Below, in pieces: positions 12,681 to 23,426 of a stretch of DNA of 64,000 bases. The translations under genes were made by a program, and so were the position numbers. The stretch spans positions 26,936,746 through 27,000,745 of the forward strand of contig NC_091932.1 of assembly GCF_041260155.1 (NCBI RefSeq), read 5' to 3'. The stretch's first letter is position 1. Each line of letters starts with the position of its first letter. This DNA is from Ptychodera flava. Lineage: Eukaryota; Hemichordata; Enteropneusta; Ptychoderidae. The notes beneath the pieces were generated by a model. That model ran no database searches, was not told the DNA's origin, and was given only the letters and a program-made list of their open reading frames with translations.

Positions 12681-14130
12681 AAAGATTTACACATTTTTCT
12701 TTTTTATTTATGTTTTCCTTTACCCGTTATTGTCTGTTTTTGTGTACTCTTTATCTGCCGCCGACGTCATACAAGTGAAGTGCATCATGTGGAAAAGTAA
12801 CTCGAAAAACAAACGTTTGGATTTAAAATATGATGCAAATGAATTCTCCAATGTTTTTCAATGGTTATGTATGAAGACATTGCCTTTCCTTTGTTGTTTG
12901 TTCTTTGGATAGCAGCGAGCCGAAATGAACAGGTTGTGAATAGGTTGAGAGTTAAATGGAGCAGTACCTTTGTCACGTATACAAATGCAATTGTTAAAAT
13001 AAAAACAGTCACATAACGGTATTCTTTTTTTAAACCAACTTTAGCCTATACGGTATGTGATACGGTACACAGCAATGGCGGACGATACATCTTGATCTGA
13101 CCGTCCAGTTTGTAATATAATAAAATTTAACAATGATCTTTTAAGGGAACACATTGAAATTCATAGGTACACGTATATAAGAATGTTAAAAATGCTTTAA
13201 AACAGCTCTTAAGTGTTTACTGTAATCTAAATGGAATGACTATAATCCGAGGACAGCTGAACCTATTATCAGGAACATCCTTCTCGGAGATATTAAAATA
13301 GAATACTGGCGGTATAAGTACGCCATACGTTCGGGGCAGGAGTCACAAGCAAAGAAAAAACTATTTACCCTAAAAGATTGACGTCAAATTAAATTTAATC
13401 AGATAGGCTATCCTGGCCCTGACCAATCGGCTGAAAAATGATCACCAATCATTTTCAAGGTATGCATTTAGTTATCGAACACAAACTAGAACACTTAACT
13501 GACGTCACTCACATTCAGACAAAGTTCCATCCATATGCAGGCACTTGCACACATAGGTCATGCCAGGCCTGAAGACCAGACTACGGTGCGGGTAAATGTT
13601 GCTCCCTGTTTTGCTTTAGCTTACAGTACTAGTGTGATCCTAAGTAAGAAAAACTGACCTGGTTTAATGAGCGATATGCAGCGAACCCCTGGGGCCTCAA
13701 TCGCTGGGCTTTGAACTTAAAGTGCACGAAATCTACGCTGCATGTGAATCTTTTTGAAATGTGTAAAGGCATTTTTAATTTTACAACAAAACACCACAAG
13801 AAAGCAAAACGTAATTTTATTGGATATTTCTGTACAGTCCTTTTGATGTTAAATCAAGTAACGTGCAAAATATATGGAAAACATTCTTAATCTTTCTGGG
13901 TTATTACAGATCTCCTTGTCTATTTTGCAGCTTAAGGAAAACTCATATTTTAACAGTGCAATTACAAGCACTTTTATTTCACTCTGACAATGTTTATGAC
14001 TGCACCATTTGCCAATCAAAACCAGTAAATTTACAATGCCTTCCTCATCTTTTTGAGAAAACGTTGTTTGTTACACAGTTAAAAATGATATAATGGTCAA
14101 GTAGAACGAAATTTCTGCAAAATACCCGTC

Positions 14131-14815
14131 TTATAATGCTTTTGACTTTTTTATAGCCCAAATCACCTTAGCTAATGAACAGTGTATGTATTTATGTTCA
14201 AGAGAATCAGGTGTAATACGACACTCAGTATTGAGTGAATATCTCTTCTTCCAATAAAACAAATACTTGTTACATGGCAATAATTTGTGTAAAAGTTTCC
14301 ATTGAAACTCCCGTAATTTCGTTTCTTTCGTAAATTTATATATATTCTTCAAGATCATTTCACGGGACTGGTGGGTTACTCCAAGTGACGAGTACCATTT
14401 TCTAAGTTTCTCAACACCTACACAATTCTGTGACATCATATTCAACTACAGGACTTTACAAGTCAATTTTTACCGTGGCAATCAACTGTTTCCCATTCCA
14501 GATACGACCTTTACAATTTTTCGATGATTTACTTAAAAAGTGGAATTTACTACACCATTTCAAAGTTACATCATCTGTTTCTTGTGGTGTTGCAACTCGC
14601 ATTGTACCATGCATTTAAACCCTTCACATAAAAATCGGGAATAACAGATTCTAAAGCTTTGAGTAGAGAATTCCAGAAAATATTTGGTTGCATAAGATTA
14701 CATGTCTGAAGTATATCCATTTCTAAATATTACCATGGTATGGCAGGCCTGGTGCGGCCTTTGCATGAAACCAGTCTCTTGACCTATACAGGACGTAAAG
14801 CATTAACCTGTTTGT
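14131..14815 (-). pseudogene. L1/Tx1-like LINE ORF2 C-terminus with zf-RVT-like domain, unit 2, copy A
   Basis: The ORF at 14131-14445 encodes 104 residues, including FTKETKLREFQWKLLHKLLP, CNKYLFYWKK and then a decayed metal-binding tail (TECRITPDSLEHKYIHCSLA, followed by VIWAI). The F.WKLLH..LP.NK.LF.W...C.......EH....C....W layout is the zf-RVT domain at the C-terminus of L1/Tx1-clade ORF2 proteins. Upstream minus-strand sequence to about 14815 continues the ORF2 region in broken frames. There is no RT core. Confidence 0.75.
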
Positions 14816-15708
14816 AAAGATTTACACAATTTTCTTTTTTATTTATGTTTTTTCCTTTACCCGTTATTGTCTGTTTTTGTGTACTCTTAATCTGCCGCGG
14901 ACGTCATACAAGTGGAGTGCATCATGTGGAAAAGTAACTCGAAAAACAAACGTTTGGATTTAAAATATGATGCAAATGAATTCTCCAATGTTTTTCAATG
15001 GTTATGTAAGAAGACATTGCCTTTCCTTTGTTGTTTATTCTTTGAATAGCAGCGAGTCGAAATGAACAGGTTGTGAACAGGTTGAGAGTTAAATGGAACA
15101 GTACCTTTGTCACGCATACAAATGCAATTGTCAAAATGAAAACAGTCACATAACGGTATTCTTTTTTTAAATCAACTTTAGCCTATACGGTATGTGATAC
15201 GGTACACGGCAATGGCCGACGATACATCTTGATCTGACCGTCAGTTTGTAATATAATAAAATTTAACAATGATCTTTTAAGGGAACACATTGAAATCCAT
15301 AGTTACACGTATATAAGAATGTTAAAAATACTGTAAAACAGCTCTTAAGTGTTTACTGTAATCTAAATGGAATGGACTATAATCCGAGGACAGCTGAACT
15401 TATTATCAGGAACATCCTTCTCGGAGATATTAAAATAGAATACTGGAGGTATAACTACCCCATTAGTTCGGGGCAGGAGTCACAAGCAAAAGAAAAAACT
15501 ATTTACCCTAAAAAATTGACGTCAAATTAAACTTAATCAGATAGGCTATCCTGGCCCAGACCAATCGGCTGAAAAATTATCATCAATCATTTTAAAGGTA
15601 TGCATTTAGTTATCGAACACAAACTAGAACACTTAACTGACGTCACTCACATTCAGACAAAGTTCCATCCATATGCAGGCACTTGCACACATGGGTCATG
15701 CCAGGCCT

Positions 15709-16653
15709 GAAGACCAAGGCAAGTCGACCATCAGCGGACATAGCTTTCACCGTGCTAGCGACAGATAGTATTCAGAGTTATTTAGAATGTTTACAAATAG
15801 ATTTATGAAGTAAATGCAACGACACGATCGAAAAAGTAATTCTCATTCTCAGAGATGCCATGGCTTTCAAAATATCGCACAAGTTTACGACCTTTGCGAG
15901 CGCGAAAGATTCTGTTTGATGACACACTCATTGCATGTTTGTGCCTACAACGCTGCCGTCATCGGTCTCTCTGCTGGTGTCAAATCGTCAATCCCGATCT
16001 CCGACGTCAATGTTTCGTCTTACGGACTTAGATGTTTGAAGTGACACATATCTCGCGCGTGGATACATTCTAATTTATTACTTGAAGAAATTCTGTTTTG
16101 AGTGTTGTCTGAGTCAACTAAGGGATTCCACAGCGCTACACACAGTTCGACAGCTTGTGTCTTCGCTACAGCCTTACGCCACGCTGCAAGTTTGATTCCG
16201 AGCGAGAATTCACTGATTTTTTTGTGCGATGAAAGAAATTTATCGTGTTAGTCGAATTACTTTATGCTTGTGCCTTCTATGTCTCTTTCCCGAAAATTCT
16301 ACTGTACTCATTTATTCAGTTGAACTTAGGGAGCCTTCAGAAATTACAGGGAGGGTGGGCCGGGGGAACAGGAGGGAGGGGAGAGGGTCACTTTTTAGAA
16401 AACAGTTCAAGGGGGAGGGTCACTTTTTATAACCTATCTTAGGGGGAGGGTCACTTTTGACAGAAGCTGTTTTTATGGTCAAAACTTTGATTGTCCGTGT
16501 GATATTTCCTGAATAGGAAATCACCAACAAAATAGGTACACATTATCCACAAGTTTCACAAGCAAAGAAGATGCAGTGGTATCCTACATTAAACAGCTTG
16601 AAAGGTTAAAACTGATAAAGGGCAAGAGACAAAAACATGCAAAAGGTGGAAAA
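15709..16653. other. Unassigned DNA with a short GGGAGGGTCACTTTTT repeat
   Basis: No gene is recognised. Three copies of a GGGAGGGTCACTTTT motif lie at about 16378-16457. The ORF at 15814-16044 is kept in the second copy but with a changed C-terminus, which does not favour coding. Confidence 0.35.
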
Positions 16654-17165
16654 GTGTATATTAATTATCAAATGTACATAAATGCAAAGATATTGTCAGT
16701 TTTATATTGGAAAAATATTGTGCATAGTTCTCTCATAGACTTCCATAAACAGTAAATCAACTTTTCAGTGAAATTCCAAAATCAAATTTCTTTCACAACC
16801 ATGGCCATAAACCACTCTAGTTTAATCAAAAGCATTCATATAAATAATCAAGCGCACATACATGCACAGATTTACCTAGTTTTTATATTGGAAATAAATT
16901 ATTTGTAGTTTCATCACAGAACCGCCATGCATAGTGAATTACATTTCGGTGAAATTCCAAAATCATATTTCTTGCACAACCATGGACTTGTAACCACTCT
17001 ACTTTAATCAAACACAATAATGTAAATAATCAAGCATACATAAATGCAAAGATTTATCTAATTTTGTACTGAAAAAAAATATAGTTTCATCACAGACCAC
17101 CATGCATAGTGATTAACATTTCAGTGAAATTCGAAAATCAAATTTATTACACAACCATAGACATG
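16654..17165 (+). repeat. Three ~178-bp tandem units, copy A
   Basis: Three diverged head-to-tail units share CAGTGAAATTCCAAAATCA, TTTC..TCACAACCATGG, TTTAATCAAA and AATAATCAAGC...ACATAAATGCA.AGATTTA blocks. Spacing of the CACAACCAT word is about 176-180 bp. Non-coding. Confidence 0.7.
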
Positions 17166-17172
17166 TAATAGA

Positions 17173-17355
17173 ACTGGAGGTATAACTACCCCATTTAGTT
17201 TGGGGCAGGAGTCACAAGCAAAACAAAAACTATTTACCGTAAAAATTGACGTCAAATTAAACTTCATCAGATAGGCTATGCAGGCCAAGATCAATTCGCT
17301 GAAAAATCATCATCAATTATTTTAAAGGTTTGTGTGTAGTTATTGAACACAAATT
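17173..17355 (+). repeat. Third copy of the tandem-unit end block, copy A
   Basis: GGAGGTATAACTACCCCATT and the next ~175 bp match the distal parts of the two large tandem units (about 13302-13480 and 15443-15620). A transposable element or satellite end is likely shared by all three sites. Confidence 0.7.
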
Positions 17356-17384
17356 TATTTTTTATTTTATTTGGCTTTATTTAA

Positions 17385-18045
17385 TTAGGGTAGCCTGGTA
17401 AACTCTAGAGAGAGTTTATCTCCCCCAGGGCCCTCGACTTACAACAAATATATACAAAACCACAAAAACAATTTTCAAGAGTGAAAATACAAATAACCAC
17501 ATATAACAACTGCCACATTTAACAAGAAAGGCAAGAAAAACTTAAATTCTGCCCAATATTATTGTAAATAAATTCTTTTAAAAGAGACAAGTGTCTCAGA
17601 AGATTTGACTTCTGTTTTCAACTTAGTCCATTCCATAGCTCCCTGTACTGATCATGTGTTTTTAAAAACATTCAATTTGGCTCTAGGGATATAAAGCTTA
17701 TTTTGGGAGCTAGCTCTGGTCACACGGCTATGACACTGACAGACATATGGAACATTTCCGTCATATACAATGGGGCTATACCTTTCAAGGATTAAAAACT
17801 AAACACATATTTTTGTATAAAATTATATCAGGTAAAGGCATAATATGTAATGATCTAAAAAGTCCATTGGTCGGATAATTATACTAAGTGCCCATCATAA
17901 CACGCACAGCGCGTTTCTGTAATTTGAATAACTTGTTTATATTTGCACTAGTTCCCCAGGCACTACAACAATAGTCCAAATGGGGAAATATATATGCATT
18001 ATAATATGTTCGTCTAGTACTTAAAGAGGCACTCCCATTTGGTAA
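17385..18045 (-). pseudogene. CR1/Jockey-type LINE C-terminal fragment, copy A
   Basis: Read on the minus strand from 18045: TRRTYYNAYIFPHLDYCCSA, INKLFKLQKRAVRVMMG, then MPLPDIILYKNMCLVFKSL, GIAPLYMTEMFQ, LYIPRAKLNVFKNT and an AMEWNKLK-like end. The Y..YIFPHLDYC..W...LQKRAVR and W..L patterns mark the C-terminal connection region of non-LTR RTs. The element is 5'-truncated where it meets the DIRS-like element near 18045 and ends in an A/T-rich tail near 17385. It differs from the LINE at 9058-10083. Confidence 0.75.
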
Positions 18046-18059
18046 CATTTTTAAAACAC

Positions 18060-19075
18060 ATTTTTTTTAATGCCAACGGTCGATATTTGACGTGGCGACT
18101 GCGCGCGGATCGTGAGATATCGTAAAAAACATGTCATTTCCCGAGCATATTTTTCACATCCCGAGGTTTTACGATCGTTTCTGATTATGACGCAAAACCC
18201 CCCGAAGGTTTGTTGTTTTGCTGATTGACGATATTCTAGGGAGTCCATAAGTTCGAACGACGCAATTTTACCTCCCAATGCGAAGGCTTTATATACAGCA
18301 TTAGTAATGGTAGATTGGCATCCGCCGCTGTGGTAGCGCACCACTCCTGAAGCTGTGGTGGCAAAATGATGAGCGTTGTCTATCCCAGCTCTGCTTAGCA
18401 GGTCACGAAGATGGACAGTCAGGGCGTGTCGTGTGAGCCACGCTCCATTGTTAAATTGGAATACTGGCATCTCCGCTACCGCGGCATGGAAACGTCTATA
18501 TTTAGTATAAGCCCGCAGTGCACAAATTCCTGTGTTCGTGGGTGCAATCCTGATGTGCTGTCCCCGTCGATATGGGTCGGTCTTCGATGCCTTAAGTGAA
18601 ATTTCTAGGTCTTCAGATATTGTCACATTGCGAGCCAGAAGTGTGCATGTTTTGTCGAAGTCATGGCTCCCTGGTGCTGTGAATTCACTGACACGGAGAA
18701 AGCCGAAGAAAGCCATGGTGAAGGCAGACCATAGCATTAGCTTGTCATGGTTACATAGAGACGCGTGCGCCCGAAAGCCTTCTTTTAGTCTCACAAGTAT
18801 GTCGATGGTCATGGGCAGTCTGGTGCGTTTTTGGTCTCCTAAGCTCTGGTGTATGCCTTGCATTGTACGTTGTAACCGTATGTGATTGCTGATGTCGTCT
18901 TTGAAGCCCATTTTGGTGTGCAGGTGAATTATGACTGCGAGGTAGACCCTGATTGTGGTAAACTTGAGTTTGACTGACCAACCTGGTATGTTTTCCTTGT
19001 GGAGCCTGCAATGCTGTTATGTATAAAGGCCTTGACATGTGACTCTAGTTTGAGGACAGCAGAATTTCCGGTTAG
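18060..19075 (-). pseudogene. DIRS-like tyrosine recombinase, copy A
   Basis: The main ORF is 18911-18051 (286 codons). Its N-terminal part resembles the SAM-like DNA-binding domain of phage-integrase-fold recombinases. The catalytic domain shows FFGFLRVSEF with the first catalytic Arg (about residue 73) and the beta-hairpin Lys in LKASKTDPYRRG (about residue 110). The box II region is disrupted here by an indel; in the second copy it reads HFATHSFRSGAAT. The C-terminal GRW...Y region with the nucleophilic Tyr is out of frame. More N-terminal sequence lies upstream to about 19075 in other frames. In an intact element this protein would integrate a circular cDNA into the genome. Confidence 0.85.
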
Positions 19076-19129
19076 AGGTGACTTGGAACGCTGAATGGGT
19101 CTTGGTCTGCCATTGGTGCGAGCTGCCTG

Positions 19130-20652
19130 AATTTCCTCATCTGCAAACGAGAAAGTGAATCAGCTATTGTGTTATCTGTGCCTCTTATGTGAGCAAGCAT
19201 GATATGAAAGTTCCCTTTGGCGGCTGCGAAGAAGATAGCTCTGATCAAAAACGCATTATTCGTGGGCAGCGCGATGAGCCTTCTTTCCAGATGCTGACCA
19301 CTGATGTATTATCGCAATGGAAGTGAATTCTCCGACCATGCCACAATTGGCCCCAAATTGAACAGGCCAGCATGATTGGGTACATCTCTTGCCATTCAAT
19401 TGAAGCACTGAAGTCGTCAGGCCAGGTGAGATGGAACCAATGACCTTTGTAGTATGCACCACAGCCGATTGACCCAGCGGCATCTGTGAACAGTTCGAGG
19501 TCTGAGGATGCAGACCACTCTGTATCAAGGAAGGATGCTGAGCCATTCCAAGTGGGAAGAATATCGAGCCACTATTGGACATCGAGGCGGAAGTCATCTG
19601 ACAGGGTGATGATGTCATTGGTGCATTTGACGGTCGTGCTGAGATCCATCATACGGCGTATGAAGATTCTGCCAGCTGGAATACATTTGCATGCAAAGGA
19701 GAGAGTTCCTATTAAAGATAGAAGTTGGCGTTTCGTGCAGCTTTGTTGCTGTATCCATGTTGGCAAGGCTTGAATCAGATCGGTGAGCTTGTTATTAGGA
19801 AGTCGCATGACCATTTTGATTGTGTCGAGTTCGATGCCCAGGAAAATGATGATCGGTGATGGGCCTTCGATCTTCTCCGGGGCGGTTGGGACGCCAAGGT
19901 CGTGACAGACTGATACCATTGTGTTTAAGAGTTGCTGGCATTTATCGGGGCGTGGAGGTCCTGCGCCGAAGTAGTCATCAAGATAGTGTAGTAGATCTTC
20001 AGTATCAGCTCTCCGGCTGATGATCCAGTGGATGGCATCTGCTATGTGATCGAACAGGAAAGGTGCCGATCTTAGACCGAATGGCAGAACTCGGTCAAAG
20101 AAGTAGTGATCCAACCATTTGAAGCCAAGCAGGTGCCAGTCTTCTTTTCGGACAGGACAGAGGCGGAAGGCATACCTGATGTCGACCTTTGTCATTAAAG
20201 TTCCTTTGCCGTACTTCTGTATTATTGCAACAGCATTGTCGACCCTGCCGTAGGAGAGCGTATAGTCTTCTTTACAGATGTGGGTGTTGACACTGTCTGT
20301 GTTAGGTCGGGATAAGTCCATAATAATACGATGTCCCCCAGACTTTTTTATGTCGAAGGCCGAGGGAGTTGATGACAAAGTCTGGAAGTAGGGGGGGGGG
20401 GCGGTGAAAGGTCCGACTGTGTGGCCAAGCGAGACTTCTTTTAGGATTACTTTGATGACGATGTCTGGGTTGCTGAGTGCCGACCGTACATTTGGTGTGA
20501 AACGGGAGTGATGGTGACCTTTGAATCCCAGGTTTGCGCCATGGCTGATACTTTGCAAGACAGATGAAACAATTCCTTGTCGGGGTGGTGGTGTAGTTCT
20601 GCTGCAAATGTATGGAGCTGCAGTGGGGTTGTGGTTGGAGTGACACGGTCAG
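19130..20652 (-). pseudogene. DIRS-like reverse transcriptase-RNase H, copy A
   Basis: The minus-strand ORF 20558-19572 carries the RT: FDIKKSGGHRIIMDLSRPN, LMTKVDIRYAFRLCPVR, VLPFGLRSAPFLFDHIADAI, LLHYLDDYFGAGPPRPDK (catalytic YLDD) and FLGIELDT. After an in-frame TAG at 19572-19574, the RNase H continues with LELFTDAAGSIGCGAYY, an IEWQEMYPI Glu, an HFHCDNTSV Asp and a terminal AHIRGTDNTIADSLSR, so all four acidic positions look present. Upstream HTFAAELHHHPDKE is the usual DIRS pol start region. Frameshifts occur near 20575 and at the G10 run at 20391-20400. The TAG is also in the other copy. Confidence 0.9.
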
Positions 20653-20659
20653 CCCTGGC
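20653..20659 (+). repeat. 7-bp target-site duplication, left (CCCTGGC)
   Basis: CCCTGGC lies immediately outside the CACAGGCGACCC left terminus and again at 23427-23433 outside the right terminus. Removing the element plus one copy joins the gag and pol sides of the DIRS element cleanly. Confidence 0.85.
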
Positions 20660-20957
20660 CACAGGCGACCCAATAGGTTCTGAGTTTTTCACACTGTTTT
20701 CTCTATCATTTTCTCTTCTTTCTTCATGCTCTAAATGATCGGAATAAATAAAATAAATGGTTTATATAACCTAACCTAGCCTCTGTGACTCTTTATTTAT
20801 TTTACACTCCATTACAAGGACGTATATCTCTCATACACACATGCTGTAATTAATTAGTCAACACAACTAATTATGTTAATCCGTGACTTATCAGGGATTT
20901 TACGGGTTGGTCAACATCGCGAAAGATAGGAATGGTTACTAAAACGGGAAGGTAAGA
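20660..20957 (+). repeat. Left terminal inverted repeat of nested element, copy A
   Basis: Matches the reverse complement of 23145-23426. On the minus strand it includes a TATATAAACC box and, downstream, an ATG at 20690-20692 that reads MKNSEPIGSPVA outward into the DIRS pol region. Confidence 0.85.
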
Positions 20958-22478
20958 AGCTCTCCTGAAATGTGTCCAGAAATTACCAAATTGCGGCCAG
21001 TCATGACCATTTATCCAAAATTTACTGCAGCCAATGTATTTCGATGGCCAAGGAGAGCCAGCTACTCTAATTTCAAACGTTTAAATGGTCGCGAACAGTG
21101 CAAACCCTGCCAGTGCCTTGCCTGCAGTTCATGGCATGAGGACGTCCGTAAAGCAGGAAGTCGGAAGTTGAAACCTTTGACCTTTACGTTGTTTATATGT
21201 GGGCAAACTTGTAAACATATTTCCCAGGGACAAGTCTGATTTTGACTAGGGTCAAAGTTCGTGTGGTTAAGCGTGGTTCTCTCAATTGGGTGGTGTTGCT
21301 TAGGGACGTTTTATCTGCCCGCCGTCCGTGGGTGTACGGACGGTGGTCTGCCTTTCAGTTTAGCTGTGCGTTCTCGATAATTTTGCTGTATTTTTTCTCA
21401 CAAACATTGGAAATTCGTTTAAGTTTTAAGAAACATTAATTTTTATATGAGGAATATTCTAGCTCGTATCTAGACGATTTTCTTTGATACAGTTTTTTAT
21501 ATGGTTTGGAGAACTCTTTGGGGCGGCGTCAGATAACAAGTGGAATGAGACAACAACATTACGTTCATGTAAGGAAATCATATAGCAAGTACTTCTTGCG
21601 CTGGTGCAAACTCTACGAAATATTATGATATCAAAGATGTTTTCCATGATAGTTTACAAGGTTTCTTGTCTAAATTCGCGGAAATCATCAAGAATAATCT
21701 AAAAATACTACTACACGTAATTATGACTACATTTTGTATGTGTAGAGGTGTTGTTTGCCGTTCCGAACGTATATGTTCTACACGTACGCGACGTATGGGT
21801 ATCACTGATCAGCTGATGATGGAACGTAATTACGTGTAACTAAACTTCTCCATAACGATATGTTACCGGCAGACATGGAGATAATAGCGAGTGAATAGAA
21901 ATGACGGTGACTGGTTTAAAAAATTCACAGTGCTGGTAAAAATTCTCACAGGCTTCTTAACGTAGTGGCCGACATCATCGGTGATGTCAGTTTGTGTTTC
22001 GATGTTGCGAGGTCACCGCTCAGGTGACTTTAGTGACGGGCTGCTCTGAGCCTCGTCAATCGCTTGTACGCCAGAAAAAGAACGGTCTGCGAGTAGTCAT
22101 GTCGAAAAAGCTGGAAAACTGCGATAGTTTGGTGAGTTTTGAGCGGATTTCTGGTAGTGGTAGGCCCCTAATAACCATGTTGTCGATGAGTGTTGGCAAT
22201 TTGGTTGGAAAATTTTCGAAATATCGACAAACAAAGTTGCGACAAGCGTGCTGTCGGGCAGAACATGGACGTTCCCATGGCTGTGGTGGTGACGTTAAAG
22301 TCAAAACCAGCCATAAAAGGCAGAAATCCCGTCCGAAAACACCACAGCTATGGACCCAAAGCTAGCCTAACAGTACAAACGAAGTTTTATAGCCCGTGCG
22401 CCGCTTCTTTCGGGAATTTTGCTAACAGCATAAGGCACGATTGAAAATCGATGAATTCCTTAGACTAGTAGCGACCAT

Positions 22479-22502
22479 GGAGCTAGAAACTAGCTCCATG
22501 TA
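22479..22502. repeat. Short perfect hairpin in nested element
   Basis: ATGGAGCTAG-AAA-CTAGCTCCAT forms a stem of at least 10 bp with a tiny loop. It is conserved at about 55902-55925 in the second copy. The function is unknown. Confidence 0.6.
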
Positions 22503-23144
22503 GCGACCAACTCTCTTTTATTATGCGAAAAAAAGAAACCGCCGTACAGTCATTCTAGTCATGAGCTTGGTTGCTACCGTATACCAGAAAACAACCGACT
22601 TTAACGTCAAAGGCCTATTGCTGCTACGTACTTTGAGACAGAAAATAACGATATGTTAGCGGTAGACATGGAGTTAATAGCGAGTGCAGAGAAATGAAGG
22701 TGACTGGTTTAAAAAATTCACAGTGCTGGCCAAAATTCTCCAGTGTGTGCTCCTGCTAATGTGTCACCACTGTGCCTTGAATCACGACGCGGTTTGTAAA
22801 TTATACTCGGTATATACACTCGCAGAAAACGACGACGTGAAGCATACATCTATATAATTTTGTTGAAAAACTCATGAAACGGCAACTCCGGCGATCTTTT
22901 TCTGCTTGGTCGGTCGATACTTTCTGGTGGCATTTGTTACACGGAGCAGGACCATGTCTGCTTAGTTATGTTAGAATTTGGCGCTTGGCAACGAAAAGCA
23001 TGCGCGTTTCCAGCGTTCTTTTCGATCTAACTTCCCGTTTATTTTTGAATAATGAGCAGTGTTTGTTTGCGCATATCATGAATATATAAGCGTCCACTAG
23101 GTTTACGGACGTCCTCAGGACATGTTTCCCTAGATCTTCATACC

Positions 23145-23426
23145 TTCTCCTTTTCATTAACATCACTATCTTTCCGATGTTGACCAACCCCTGATAAGTC
23201 CACGGATTAGCATAATTAGTTGTGTTGACTAATTAATTACAGCATGTGTGTATGAGAGATATACGTCCTTGTAATGGAGTGTAAAATAAATAAAGAGTCA
23301 CAGAGGCTAGGTTAGGTTATATAAACCATTTATTTTATTTATTCCGATCATTCAGAGCATGAAGAAAGAAGAGAAAATGATAGAGAAAACAGTGTGAAAA
23401 ACTCAGAACCTATTGGGTCGCCTGTG
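23145..23426 (-). repeat. Right terminal inverted repeat of nested element, copy A
   Basis: Inverse of 20660-20957. The plus strand has TATATAAA near 23316 and ATG at 23394 reading MKNSEPIGSPVP outward. On the minus strand its outer bases supply the TAG that ends the gag frame at 23410. Confidence 0.85.

Larger units (their letters stand above)
11710..15708 (+). repeat. Tandem duplication, units 11710-13570 and 13571-15708 (copy A)
   Basis: Both units begin with GAAGACCA(T/G)ACTACGG and run in parallel to the next GAAGACC. The second unit is longer because about 270 bp (about 13680-13950) has no counterpart in the first. Each unit includes an L1/Tx1-like LINE C-terminal fragment on the minus strand and ends with a block (GGGGCAGGAGTCACAAGCAA) that appears a third time at about 17173-17350. 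Divergence between the units is a few percent, clearly greater than between blocks A and A', so this duplication is the older event. Confidence 0.85.
20660..23426. mobile_element. Nested 2.77 kb TIR transposon inside the DIRS element, copy A
   Basis: The termini CACAGGCGACCCAATAGG and their inverse at 23409-23426 begin TIRs that stay nearly identical for about 225 bp and continue with small indels to about 20957 and 23145. The 7-bp CCCTGGC duplication flanks it (an 8-bp reading GCCCTGGC is also possible). Long TIRs with a 7-8 bp TSD fit P, hAT or Mutator-like groups, but I see no transposase motif, so it is non-autonomous and unclassified. Inside, a direct repeat (ACGATATGTTA.CGG.AGACATGGAG to CAGTGCTGG) occurs at about 21857-21940 and 22649-22732, and a hairpin lies at 22479-22502. 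Diverged inverted blocks (GAGGACGTCCGTAAA) lie deeper in each arm. Confidence 0.85.

Noticed and set aside
15814..16044. 76-residue ORF as a small gene
   Set aside because: The matching ORF in block A' ends differently after a 1-base change, there is no recognisable domain, and it sits among repeats.
18411..18885. Long plus-strand ORFs opposite the DIRS recombinase
   Set aside because: Shadows of the minus-strand recombinase frame; no motif on the plus strand.
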